Assembly: GCF_030815415.1 (NCBI RefSeq)
Contig: NZ_JAUSWW010000001.1
Location: 5,766,001-5,830,000 of the forward strand
DNA: 64,000 bases
DNA from: Streptomyces canus
Lineage (GTDB): Bacteria > Actinomycetota > Actinomycetes > Streptomycetales > Streptomycetaceae
Reading direction: 5' to 3'
Part shown: piece by piece, positions 56,886-64,000 of the stretch
Layout of the letters: each line of letters opens with the position of its first letter
How positions within the stretch are numbered: position 1 is the stretch's first letter
Translations under genes and position numbers: made by a program
Notes under the pieces: generated by a model
The model's database searches: none
Told to the model about the DNA's origin: nothing
The model's input: only the letters and a program-made list of their open reading frames with translations

Positions 56886-58106
56886 CTATACGGCGCTTCC
56901 CGCGGTCCACTCGGTCCACGACATGTTCCAGCCGTTGAGGCCGTTGTCCGGCGACACCGTCTTGTCGGGGGAGTTCTTGACGATCACGACGTCCCCGACG
57001 ATGGACTCGTCGTAGAACCACTTGGCGTTCGTGTCGCCCTGCCCGCCCTGGACGTCCTGCAGTCCGACGCAGCCGTGGCTGGTGCCCTGCCGGCCGAAGG
57101 GCGGATTGGCCTTGTTGTACCAGTAGTTGCCGTGCAGGAACGTCCCCGACTGCGTGAGCCGCATCGCGTGCGGTACATCCGGGATGTCGTAGGCGTTGTC
57201 GAGGCCGACCGTCCGGCTGTCCATGCGCAGCTTCGCGGACTTCTCGGAGATCACCATCTGGCCGTTGTACGTGGTGTTCTGGGCGTCGCCCGTCGAGATC
57301 GGGATCTTCTTGAGGGTCGTCCCGTCACGCACGACCGTCATGGTCTGGGTGTCGGCGTCGACCGTGGAGACCTGCGACCGCCCGATCGTGAAGGTGACGG
57401 TCTTCTTCTGCACCCCGACGACGTCGTTCGCTCCCTGGACGCCGTCCAGGTCGATCTTCATCGTGACCTTGGAGCCGGCCTTCCAGTACTCCTCTGGCCG
57501 GAAGTCGATCCGCTGCGAGCCGAACCAGTGCCCGACGACCTTCTGCCCGCTGCTGGACGAGACCGTGATGTGCGACTGCACGGCCTTCTTGTCGCTGATG
57601 GCCTTGTCGAAGGTGAACGACACCGGCATCCCGACGCCCACCGTCGTCCCGTTGTCCGGGGCGTATGTCCCGATGAAGCTGTTGGCCTTGCTGACCGTCG
57701 TGAAGGTCGAGTCGGCTGCGGTGGCCCGCCCGTCGGGGTCCTTCGCCTTCGCCGATATCTCGTACTTCGTCTCGCGTTCCAACTGCTCCTTCGGTGTCCA
57801 ACTGCCGCCGTTCGCCGAGATGAACCCCGGCACCGACTGCCCCGTCCCCGCCACGGTCATCTTCACGTCGGTCAGCTTGCCGTCGCTGACCTTCACCCCC
57901 GTGGTGTTGATCGACGCACCCGTCGAACCGTCCTTGGCCGATATGGCGATCTTCGCCTCGGACGTCCTGGCGGAATCCCCGCCCGGCTTGCCGTCGTCCT
58001 TCCCGGCGTCGGCGCCGCCCCCGCAGGCGGTGAGGGTGAGGGCGCCGACCGCCAGGACGGCACAGGCCCCGAGTGTGCGCCGCGCTGATATGTCCGGCGT
58101 TGTCAC
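56886..58106 (-). CDS. lipoprotein L,D-transpeptidase
   Basis: The 406-residue exported enzyme cross-links peptidoglycan through 3-3 bonds. It has a lipobox LTAC near residue 28, two Ig-like domains (KIAISAKDGSTGASINTTGV; FTFDKAISDKKAVQSHITVS) and a C-terminal YkuD catalytic domain (DADTQTMTVVRDGTTLKKIP, FLHGNYWYNKANPPFGRQGT) with catalytic Cys346 in TSHGCVGLQD. A GTGGCG-N9-CGCCAC repeat lies upstream. Typical of the Streptomyces multi-Ldt set that supports hyphal wall growth. Confidence 0.93.
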   Translation of the reverse strand: MTTPDISARRTLGACAVLAVGALTLTACGGGADAGKDDGKPGGDSARTSEAKIAISAKDGSTGASINTTGVKVSDGKLTDVKMTVAGTGQSVPGFISANGGSWTPKEQLERETKYEISAKAKDPDGRATAADSTFTTVSKANSFIGTYAPDNGTTVGVGMPVSFTFDKAISDKKAVQSHITVSSSSGQKVVGHWFGSQRIDFRPEEYWKAGSKVTMKIDLDGVQGANDVVGVQKKTVTFTIGRSQVSTVDADTQTMTVVRDGTTLKKIPISTGDAQNTTYNGQMVISEKSAKLRMDSRTVGLDNAYDIPDVPHAMRLTQSGTFLHGNYWYNKANPPFGRQGTSHGCVGLQDVQGGQGDTNAKWFYDESIVGDVVIVKNSPDKTVSPDNGLNGWNMSWTEWTAGSAV

Positions 58107-58229
58107 GAGCTACTCCAGGTTCGTGTGATGTGCGTGATCCGCTCCCATGCGTGGAGAAAGAGCGAATCCATGACCGGTCGGGTTCCCTCCGACAGCCGCG
58201 AACGCCATCACGTGACACAACCGGGACAA

Positions 58230-58252
58230 TGTGGCGTACGAAATGCGCCACA
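58230..58252. promoter_or_regulatory. inverted repeat upstream of the L,D-transpeptidase gene
   Basis: TGTGGCG (58230-58236) and CGCCACA (58246-58252) are 7-base perfect arms with a 9-base spacer, 124 bases before the start codon. It may be an operator, or the 3' hairpin of the P1 peptidase gene transcript whose stop lies at 58321. Confidence 0.35.
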
Positions 58253-58320
58253 CGCGGGTCGGCGGGTGCCGGAGCCGACCCACCACCGGCTCCGGACCCG
58301 ACAGGGACGCCCGAGCCCCG

Positions 58321-59349
58321 TCACCGCCCTCCGTACAACTCCCCGTACGACGGCCACGCCCCGCCCGGTCCGTCCACCGACCGGGCCGCGCGCACGGCCC
58401 GCACGATCGCACGCGTCACCACGTCGGCGCCCGCCTCGAGCAGCGGGTTGAGGGAGAGCGGGTGCTCGGAGTCGAGTGCGCGCTGCCCCGTCGCCAGGGT
58501 GAACACCGTGTCGCCGTCGTGGAGGAGGTGCACGGGCCGCACGGCGCGCGCGATGCCGTCGTGCGCCGTTCCGGCGAGTTTCTGCGCCTGCGCCTTCGAC
58601 AGTGCCGCGTCGGTGGCGACGACGGCGAGCGTGGTGTTCAGCGGAGGCGGCGCGTTCTTCGCCGCGGTCTCGGCGAGGCGCCGACGCGCGGCCTCGTGGA
58701 CGCGCGCATCCGGAGACTCGACGCGTCCCTGGAGCAACTCCCCGTACAAAATGCCCGTTTCGGGCTCCACCACGGAGCCCACGGCGTTGGCCACCACCAG
58801 CGCGGCGACCGTGATCCCCGAGTCGAGCACGGTGCTCGCGGTACCGACTCCGCCCTTCATCGCCCCGACCACGGCGCCCGTACCCGCGCCCACGCCCCCT
58901 TCCCGCACCACCGCGCCGACCGCGCTCGCCGCGGCCGCCTCGACCGCGGCCCGGCCCGTGGCCGCATCGGGCCGGGCCCGGAAGTCGCCGCCCCGCGCCA
59001 GGTCGAAGACGCAGGCGGCGGGTACGACGGGAACGACGTGCGCCGGATCCACCCCGACAGCCACTCCGCGCCTCTGCTCCTCCAGCCACGCCATCACGCC
59101 GGACGCGGCGTCGAGGCCGTACGCGCTGCCGCCGGTCAGCACGATCGCGTCGACCTTCTGCACGACGTTGCGCGGGTCGAGGGCGTCGGTCTCCTTGGTG
59201 CCGGGGCCGCCACCGCGGACATCCACGGCGGCGACGGCACCGCCCTCGGGGGCGAGCACGACGGTGGTACCGGTGAGCCAACCGTCGCCGACGCGCGTCG
59301 CGTGTCCCACGCGCACGCCGGTGACGTCGGTCAGAGCGTCAACTGTCAT
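58321..59349 (-). CDS. P1/DmpA-family (S58) aminopeptidase-like protein
   Basis: The 342-residue protein belongs to the N-terminal-nucleophile P1 family, which self-cleaves before a Thr/Ser. Signatures: VGHATRVGDGWLTGTTVVLA, VDAIVLTGGSAYGLDAASGV, GRGGDFRARPD-like (LARGGDFRARPD) and the GVGAGTGAVVGAMKGGVGTA loop. The NTTLAVVATDA segment (about residue 240) supplies the expected nucleophilic Thr. Peptide substrates are unknown; some members are beta-peptide aminopeptidases. Overlaps no neighbours and lies 40 bases from LtrA. Confidence 0.88.
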   Translation of the reverse strand: MTVDALTDVTGVRVGHATRVGDGWLTGTTVVLAPEGGAVAAVDVRGGGPGTKETDALDPRNVVQKVDAIVLTGGSAYGLDAASGVMAWLEEQRRGVAVGVDPAHVVPVVPAACVFDLARGGDFRARPDAATGRAAVEAAAASAVGAVVREGGVGAGTGAVVGAMKGGVGTASTVLDSGITVAALVVANAVGSVVEPETGILYGELLQGRVESPDARVHEAARRRLAETAAKNAPPPLNTTLAVVATDAALSKAQAQKLAGTAHDGIARAVRPVHLLHDGDTVFTLATGQRALDSEHPLSLNPLLEAGADVVTRAIVRAVRAARSVDGPGGAWPSYGELYGGR

Positions 59350-59389
59350 GGGACCAGTCTCGTCCAGGCACCGGCGCCGTCCCAGGAGG

Positions 59390-60595
59390 TCACACGACCG
59401 GAGCCGTCTCCTTGCCCTCCCGGGTCGCCGTGCGCGCCGTCAGCGTCACGCCGGTCGCCACGGCGAGCGCCGAGACGATGCCCGCCGCGAGTACGGCCCC
59501 GTCGCCCAGGAACGTGCAGAGGATCACGAGGAGTGCCGTGGTCGGCAGTACCAGTTGCTGGGCGATGCCCACCTTGAAGTGGCGCGAGTGCAGGGCCCAC
59601 ACGGTGAGCAGGTAGAGCGCGGTCGGCAGGGTCACGGCGGCCGACGCGGCCAGTGTGGAGATGTGCGCCTTGCCCACTGCCTGCTCGACGGCGACCTCCA
59701 GGCCGGCACCGATCGCGGCCGCCGAGGCGAAGATCAGGTAGTGGCCGTAGCCCCACAGGAACGCCTGCTTGTTGGAGCGCAGATGGCCGTGGATCGGCAC
59801 GGCGAAGTAGATCCACCACGCGGAGAAGATGATCAGCAGCCCGCCCGCGGCGATCGGCAGCAGTTCACCGAGCGCGTCGTTCTCGTCCACGCCCGACTTC
59901 ACGGCGATGGTGGCCGCGGCGATCGTCTCGCCGAGCACGATGATCGTGAACAGGCCGTAGCGCTCGGAGATGTGGTGCGGATGCCAGGAGGTGGCGAAGT
60001 CCTTCTCCGCGTACCGCGGCACGCACATCTCGAGGATCGCCATCACCAGGAACACCCAGGGTCGAAGCCCCTCGGGCAGAAACAGTCCCAGCCAGCCGAC
60101 CTGGCACAGCAGTACGCCGCCGGCGTACCGCAGAGCCGTCGTTCTCTCCGGGCCCTCGCTCGACCGCGCCACGCGCAGCCACTGCGTCGACATGGCGAGC
60201 CGCATGATCACGTAGCCCAGCCAGCCGAGGAGGAAGTCATGGTCCTCGAACGCCTTGGAGACCCCGGCCGCGAGCACCAGCACACCGGCGATCTGGACCA
60301 GGGTGACGACCCGGTAGAGGACGTCGTCGTTGTCGTACGCCGAGGCGAACCAGGAGAAGTTCATCCAGGCCCACCAGATGGCGAAGAAGACCATCGCGTA
60401 GTTGAGGATCCCTTCGCCCGCGTGCGACTCGGCCACGGCGTGCACGAGTTGCACGCCCGCCTGGGCGATGGCCACGACGAAACACAGGTCGAAGAAGAGT
60501 TCCAGGGGCGAGGCGACCCGGTGGACCTCGTCGCGGCCGCGGGCGGTGAGCCTGCCCAAGGGCGCCGGGGAGGGAGTGGAGCTGGACGACGTCAT
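59390..60595 (-). CDS. low-temperature-requirement A (LtrA) family membrane protein
   Basis: The 401-residue protein has about 11 helices and the LtrA start RVASPLELFFDLCFVVAIAQ and then WWAWMNFSWFASAYDNDDVL, RYAEKDFATSWHPHHISERY and GLFTIIVLGETIAAATIAVK. Function unknown despite the name. Start ATG 60595 rather than 60607 is used because the conserved region begins soon after; neither has a strong site. Confidence 0.9.
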   Translation of the reverse strand: MTSSSSTPSPAPLGRLTARGRDEVHRVASPLELFFDLCFVVAIAQAGVQLVHAVAESHAGEGILNYAMVFFAIWWAWMNFSWFASAYDNDDVLYRVVTLVQIAGVLVLAAGVSKAFEDHDFLLGWLGYVIMRLAMSTQWLRVARSSEGPERTTALRYAGGVLLCQVGWLGLFLPEGLRPWVFLVMAILEMCVPRYAEKDFATSWHPHHISERYGLFTIIVLGETIAAATIAVKSGVDENDALGELLPIAAGGLLIIFSAWWIYFAVPIHGHLRSNKQAFLWGYGHYLIFASAAAIGAGLEVAVEQAVGKAHISTLAASAAVTLPTALYLLTVWALHSRHFKVGIAQQLVLPTTALLVILCTFLGDGAVLAAGIVSALAVATGVTLTARTATREGKETAPVV

Positions 60596-60690
60596 GGGTC
60601 CAAGCACAGCAGATGCGGACGGCGCGGACCATGACCGCCCTCGGGAATGACCAGGACGGCCGTCGCCTCCCGGGGTCGTACCCTGGACGC

Positions 60691-60873
60691 ATGAGCACCG
60701 CTTCCGACCCCGCCCCCGAGCCGCGCGCTCCGAAGCCGTCGCTGGTCTTCGACGACCCGCTGGACCAGCAGTCCTCGGACGACACGGACCGCGGCTGGGG
60801 CGAGCGACCCGGCGCCGACAGCGAGGCCGACCTGAAGCGCTTCCTCGACGAGAAGCCGCCCCACCACCTCTGA
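60691..60873 (+). CDS. small acidic hypothetical protein
   Basis: The 60-residue protein reads MSTASDPAPEPRAPKPSLVF then DDPLDQQSSDDTDRGWGERP and GADSEADLKRFLDEKPPHHL. TACCCT (60679-60684) lies 6 bases before the ATG, indicating a leaderless start. No domain. Similar short proteins with an LDEKPPHHL-like end occur in Streptomyces, from memory, next to ltrA/mscL. Role unknown. Confidence 0.7.
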   Translation: MSTASDPAPEPRAPKPSLVFDDPLDQQSSDDTDRGWGERPGADSEADLKRFLDEKPPHHL

Positions 60874-60916
60874 CCGAGCCGCACGGCCGCCCGGCAGAGG
60901 AGGCGGGCCGTGTCCG

Positions 60917-61390
60917 TCACCGCTCGTCGTGCCCGGACCCCCGCTGCGCGACCAGCGCGTCGCGGATCTCCTTGAGGACCTCCAGCTCGGTCACCTCCAT
61001 GACCTCCTGCGTGCCTTCCTTGGCCTTCCGGCGGGCCTCCATCCGAGCCAGGTACTTCGACATCGGCAGGACCATCAGGAAGTAGACGACCGCCGCGGTG
61101 ATCACGAAGGTGAGCGTGGCGCCGAGCACGGTTCCCCATCTGATCGGGATGCCGCTCAGCACGGTGCCGTCCGCCGCCACCTTGCAGGGGTCCTTCAGAC
61201 AGGAGCTGTAGCTGTCGAGGTTCTTGGTGCCGATCGCCCCGACCAGCGGGTTGATCACGCCTTTCACCACCGAGTTGACGATGTTGGTGAAGGCGGCGCC
61301 GATGACCACCGCTACTGCCAGATCGACGACGTTCCCGCGCATCAGAAAGGCTTTGAAGCCCTCCCAGAGACTCGGCTTCTTCTCGCTCAC
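60917..61390 (-). CDS. mscL: large-conductance mechanosensitive channel
   Basis: The 157-residue protein has the MscL start LWEGFKAFLMRGNVVDLAVA and VVIGAAFTNIVNSVVKGVIN (helix 1, pore-lining), then a periplasmic loop with paired Cys (SCLKDPCK, unusual) and helix 2 (VLGATLTFVITAAVVYFLMV). A long charged C-terminal tail follows. It releases solutes on osmotic downshock. Convergent with the small ORF at 60691. Confidence 0.95.
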   Translation of the reverse strand: MSEKKPSLWEGFKAFLMRGNVVDLAVAVVIGAAFTNIVNSVVKGVINPLVGAIGTKNLDSYSSCLKDPCKVAADGTVLSGIPIRWGTVLGATLTFVITAAVVYFLMVLPMSKYLARMEARRKAKEGTQEVMEVTELEVLKEIRDALVAQRGSGHDER

Positions 61391-61528
61391 CTAGGGGACT
61401 CTCCTCGCACGCACAGGTTGTGGAACAAACAGCTCCGCAACCTACGTCAACGCGAGGCGCCCCTGTCCAATTGGGCAGCTCTAACGATGGACTTGACAGG
61501 AATCCGCGCAACAGGCGGATCGCACGGC

Positions 61529-62086
61529 TCAACACAGTGTCACCGCCAGCCGTGCCGTGGCGCTCGCGCCCGCGAGACGCACCGCGACCGGACGCGGCAC
61601 CGAGAGCACGACCAGCGCCCCGCTCTCCGCGGCACCCTCCACAGGCTCCGGCACCTTCTTCACCCGCGCCCCGCGCGCGAGCACCTGGGCGTCGCCTCCC
61701 GTCGCCGTCGTCCCGGCGGCGATCACGTCGACCCGGTCACCGGGCCGCAACAGCAGCACCGTGGCTCCGTCGGCGATCCGCACCGGGGCCGTCACCATCT
61801 CCACGGCGCGACGCTCCCGCACCGGCGCGGCCACGGGATGCCCGCGCGCCCCGTCGGAGTCGCCCGGACCGACGGCCACCAGCGCGGCCGCGGTGACCGC
61901 CAGGCCCGCCGCCACGGCCCGTCGGCGATGCCTTACGAGCCGGGCCAGTTGATACCGCCCGCCGCGTACCCGCACGGGAGCGAAGTGCGGCACCTCGCAT
62001 GTCGCGGGAGCGTCGGTGCCGGGCGGGTGCGGAGCAAGGGGGGAGAAGGGCGGGGGAGAGGGAGCGAAGGACACGGGAACCACCAC
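61529..62086 (-). CDS. CpaB/RcpC-like SAF-domain membrane protein
   Basis: The 185-residue protein has a disordered N-terminus, a positively charged turn and one helix (LARLVRHRRRAVAAGLAVTA ALVAVG), and a beta-rich domain with RRAVEMVTAPVRIADGATVL, LLRPGDRVDVIAA and VARLAGA. RPGDRVDV is the core of RcpC/CpaB-type pilus-assembly domains. Without pilus genes nearby its role is unclear; Streptomyces encode it near mscL. Moderate confidence. Confidence 0.75.
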   Translation of the reverse strand: MVVPVSFAPSPPPFSPLAPHPPGTDAPATCEVPHFAPVRVRGGRYQLARLVRHRRRAVAAGLAVTAAALVAVGPGDSDGARGHPVAAPVRERRAVEMVTAPVRIADGATVLLLRPGDRVDVIAAGTTATGGDAQVLARGARVKKVPEPVEGAAESGALVVLSVPRPVAVRLAGASATARLAVTLC

Positions 62087-62230
62087 CTGTCAGGAGGGAT
62101 CGGCTTGCAAGGCCACGATGAGGCCTCGCGCCGCCGCCCGCCGGGACAGGTGGATCACCGGTCGGTTGTGGACAACTCCCTCACCCGAAGGAGCAGTTCC
62201 GCCCGTGCCGGGGTGCCGTTCTCCACAGCG

Positions 62231-63064
62231 TCACGGCAGTTCGAACCCGGGGTCCATGCCGCCCAGCGCCGTTGTGCACAGGCAGCCCCGCTCCTCGTTC
62301 GCCGGCAGCGCGGCCACCGCGTCGAACAGCACTCCCCGCAGCCGGTCCACGTTCGCCGCGAACACCCGCAGCACCTCGTCGTGCGAGACGCCCTCACCGG
62401 TCTCGGCGCCCGCGTCGAGGTCCGTGACCAGGGTCAACGACGTGTAGCAGAGCTCGAGTTCGCGGGCGAGCGACGCCTCGGGGTGGCCGGTCATGCCCAC
62501 CACCGACCAGCCCTGCGCCCGGTGCCACAGCGATTCGGCACGCGTCGAGAAGCGCGGTCCCTCGATCACGACCAGGGTCCCGCCGTCCACCGCCTCCCAG
62601 TCCCGGCCGTGCGCGGCCTTCAGCGCGGCCGCCCGCCCGACGGGGCAGTAGGGGTCGGCCAGCGACACGTGCACCACGTTGGGCACACCGCCGTCCGGCA
62701 GCGCCAGCCCGTCGAAGTACGTCCCCGCGCGGGACTTCGTACGGTCGACCAGCTGATCCGGTACGAGCAGCGTGCCCGGCCCGTACTCGGGGCGCAGACC
62801 GCCCACCGCACACGGACCGAGGACCTGGCGTGCCCCGACCGACCGCAGCGCCCACAGGTTGGCGCGGTAGTTGATCCGGTGCGGCGGCAGATGGTGGCCG
62901 CGTCCGTGCCGGGGCAGGAAGGCGACCCGACGGCCCGCTATCTCACCGAGGAACAGGGAGTCACTGGGCGGTCCGTACGGGGTGTCCACCTGGATCTCGG
63001 TCACGTCGTCGAGGAACGAGTAGAAGCCCGAGCCGCCGATTACGCCGATCTCTGCGTTCGCCAT
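62231..63064 (-). CDS. mtnP: S-methyl-5'-thioadenosine phosphorylase
   Basis: The 277-residue phosphorylase splits methylthioadenosine in methionine salvage. Motifs: IGVIGGSGFYSFLDDVTEIQ, DTPYGPPSD, LPRHGRGHHLPPHRINYRAN (GRGH-x-x-PPHRINYRAN phosphate-binding), ALRSVGARQVLGPCAVGGLR, and the later VSLADPYCP and MTGHPEASLARELELCYTSL. TAGTGT lies 7 bases before the ATG, implying a leaderless message. Substrate could also include inosine, but the motifs fit MTA/methylthioinosine types. Confidence 0.92.
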   Translation of the reverse strand: MANAEIGVIGGSGFYSFLDDVTEIQVDTPYGPPSDSLFLGEIAGRRVAFLPRHGRGHHLPPHRINYRANLWALRSVGARQVLGPCAVGGLRPEYGPGTLLVPDQLVDRTKSRAGTYFDGLALPDGGVPNVVHVSLADPYCPVGRAAALKAAHGRDWEAVDGGTLVVIEGPRFSTRAESLWHRAQGWSVVGMTGHPEASLARELELCYTSLTLVTDLDAGAETGEGVSHDEVLRVFAANVDRLRGVLFDAVAALPANEERGCLCTTALGGMDPGFELP

Positions 63065-63164
63065 GACCCGCACACTAGCTGGCCCCGGCAGCGGGCAGAG
63101 AAGAGCTCCGGAAAACACCGAGGACCCTGTCGTCGTACGACGACAAGGTCCCGCGGGTGCGTCT

Positions 63165-63473
63165 TTAAGCGGCTGAGGTGCTGCTGCTGGAGGAGGTGCC
63201 GGTGCTCGACGGCTTCGAGTCCGAGGACGTCGACGTCGAGGTGGACGGAGAGGACGTCGACGGCTTCGACGACGCCGGCGAGGTGCTCGACGAGGAGCCG
63301 CGGCTGTCGTTGCGGTAGAAGCCGGAGCCCTTGAAGACGATGCCGACTGCGGAGAACACCTTCTTGAGGCGGCCCTGGCAGTTCGGGCACTCGGTCAGAG
63401 CGTCGTCGGTGAACTTCTGCACCGCCTCGAGGCCCTCGCCGCACTCGGTGCACTGGTACTGGTAGGTCGGCAC
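63165..63473 (-). CDS. FmdB-family zinc-ribbon protein with Ser-rich tail
   Basis: The 102-residue product has the zinc ribbon MPTYQYQCTECGEGLEAVQK then CPNCQGRLKKVFSAVGIVFK (CxxC...CxxC). The last about 45 residues are almost only Ser/Thr/Pro/Asp. FmdB-type proteins are putative regulators of unknown mode. Start GTG 63473 has GGAGG about 7 bases upstream; longer frames lack it. Confidence 0.88.
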   Translation of the reverse strand: MPTYQYQCTECGEGLEAVQKFTDDALTECPNCQGRLKKVFSAVGIVFKGSGFYRNDSRGSSSSTSPASSKPSTSSPSTSTSTSSDSKPSSTGTSSSSSTSAA

Positions 63474-63540
63474 TGTCTTCCTCCTGGCACTCTCACTCAA
63501 TGAGTGCTAACGATGGTCCATAGTGACGTATTCCCGAGGA

Positions 63541-64000
63541 TCAGTCCACCGCCACCGGCACGCGGTGACCGACGCCACGTGCGACGGTCCGGGTCCGGGG
63601 GCGCGTCGTCAGGCGTGACCGGAGGGCCAGCAGGGTCGCCAGGGCGAGCAGAGTGCCGACCATCGGGACGAGGAATCCTGCACCGTTCCAGAAGCGGTCC
63701 TCCAGCTGTCCGGCAGCCGTGACGGCGGCCGCCTGGCCGAGCGCCACCGCACCGGTCAGCCAGGTGAAGGCCTCGGTGCGGGCACCGGCCGGCACCAGGC
63801 TCTCGACCAGCGTGTAGCCGGTGATCAGCGCGGGCGCGATGCACATGCCGACCAGAAGGCCGAGCCCCGCGAGCGCGAGCCCCGAGTGCGCGGCCCACAG
63901 TCCGGAGGCCACCAGGGCGAGCCCGCCGTACCCGACCACGAGGCGCCGCTGCGGAGCCACCTTCCACGCGATGGCACCGCAGACGATCCCGGAGAGCATG
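63541..64000 (-). CDS. MFS transporter, C-terminal part, cut by window edge
   Basis: The visible 152 residues hold the last helices of an MFS permease (RLVVGYGGLALVASGLWAAH, LALAGLGLLVGMCIAPALIT, GARTEAFTWLTGAVALGQAA, GFLVPMVGTLLALATLLALR). The gene's 5' part is outside the window. Substrate unknown. Confidence 0.85.
   Translation of the reverse strand, partial: MLSGIVCGAIAWKVAPQRRLVVGYGGLALVASGLWAAHSGLALAGLGLLVGMCIAPALITGYTLVESLVPAGARTEAFTWLTGAVALGQAAAVTAAGQLEDRFWNGAGFLVPMVGTLLALATLLALRSRLTTRPRTRTVARGVGHRVPVAVD

Noticed and set aside
58073..60634. 853-codon plus-strand frame opposite the P1 peptidase and LtrA genes
   Set aside because: The minus strand holds both recognisable proteins; the plus frame has no domain.
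1..64000. CRISPR arrays, rRNA genes, insertion sequences and prophage modules
   Set aside because: None were seen: no regularly spaced short repeats with unique spacers, no transposase or integrase motifs, no rRNA core sequences.

Overview
The window is chromosomal DNA of a Streptomyces or very close relative. The evidence is very high GC with strong third-position GC bias, frequent GTG starts, and Streptomyces-specific families: WhiJ-like DUF5753 regulators with DUF397 partners, GPP34, DUF6247, HrdD, CofGH and large actinobacterial paralog sets. About 60 protein genes, one tRNA and several clear terminators, operators and promoters are visible. No rRNA, CRISPR array, intact insertion sequence or complete prophage was seen.

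Left block (about 1-24 kb). A Tat-exported protein (cut by the edge), a luciferase-like F420 oxidoreductase and the F420 precursor synthase FbiC come first. Then come a G-rich tandem repeat, small membrane proteins, a three-gene HTH/DUF6247/small-protein operon that looks toxin-antitoxin-like, a divergent ADP-ribosylglycohydrolase, a sodium:solute symporter, and a divergent SDR/EthD-like pair around a perfect operator. Next are the first DUF5753/DUF397 pair, a GPP34 protein, a D-Ala-D-Ala carboxypeptidase with a huge repetitive cytoplasmic tail, a polytopic membrane protein, a MerR regulator, glutathione peroxidase and an ArsR/MFS pair.

Accessory middle (about 24-39 kb). The most interesting locus is a minus-strand, tightly coupled operon: a SEFIR/TIR-like protein, a small adaptor and a STAND NB-ARC/TPR ATPase. 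The adaptor and the ATPase share one short Gly/Ala/Ile motif, at the C-terminus of one and the N-terminus of the other. I infer a bacterial NLR-type conflict (probably anti-phage) system. A second DUF5753/DUF397 pair follows it. The rest of this region holds a CelD-like acyltransferase plus DegT aminotransferase operon, remnants of secreted-protein genes, a coupled GH11 xylanase/CE4 esterase operon, an orphan sugar-binding lipoprotein with its own promoter and terminator, IclR and SpoIIE-phosphatase genes, a Uma2 nuclease and tRNA-Arg(CCT).

Right block (about 39-64 kb) is core-like. It contains a double IclR regulator, an M6 protease, a TetR/DHA2-efflux unit with two perfect operators, divergent MarR/LigB-dioxygenase genes, a phosphinothricin-type acetyltransferase divergent from the sigma factor gene hrdD (with a textbook SigR promoter), a WYL/MFS pair, the fructose operon fruR-like/fruK/fruA, an L,D-transpeptidase, a P1 peptidase, LtrA, MscL, a CpaB/RcpC-like protein, methylthioadenosine phosphorylase, an FmdB protein and a truncated MFS gene. 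Several genes have a TANNNT box 6-7 nt before the start codon, which suggests leaderless transcripts.
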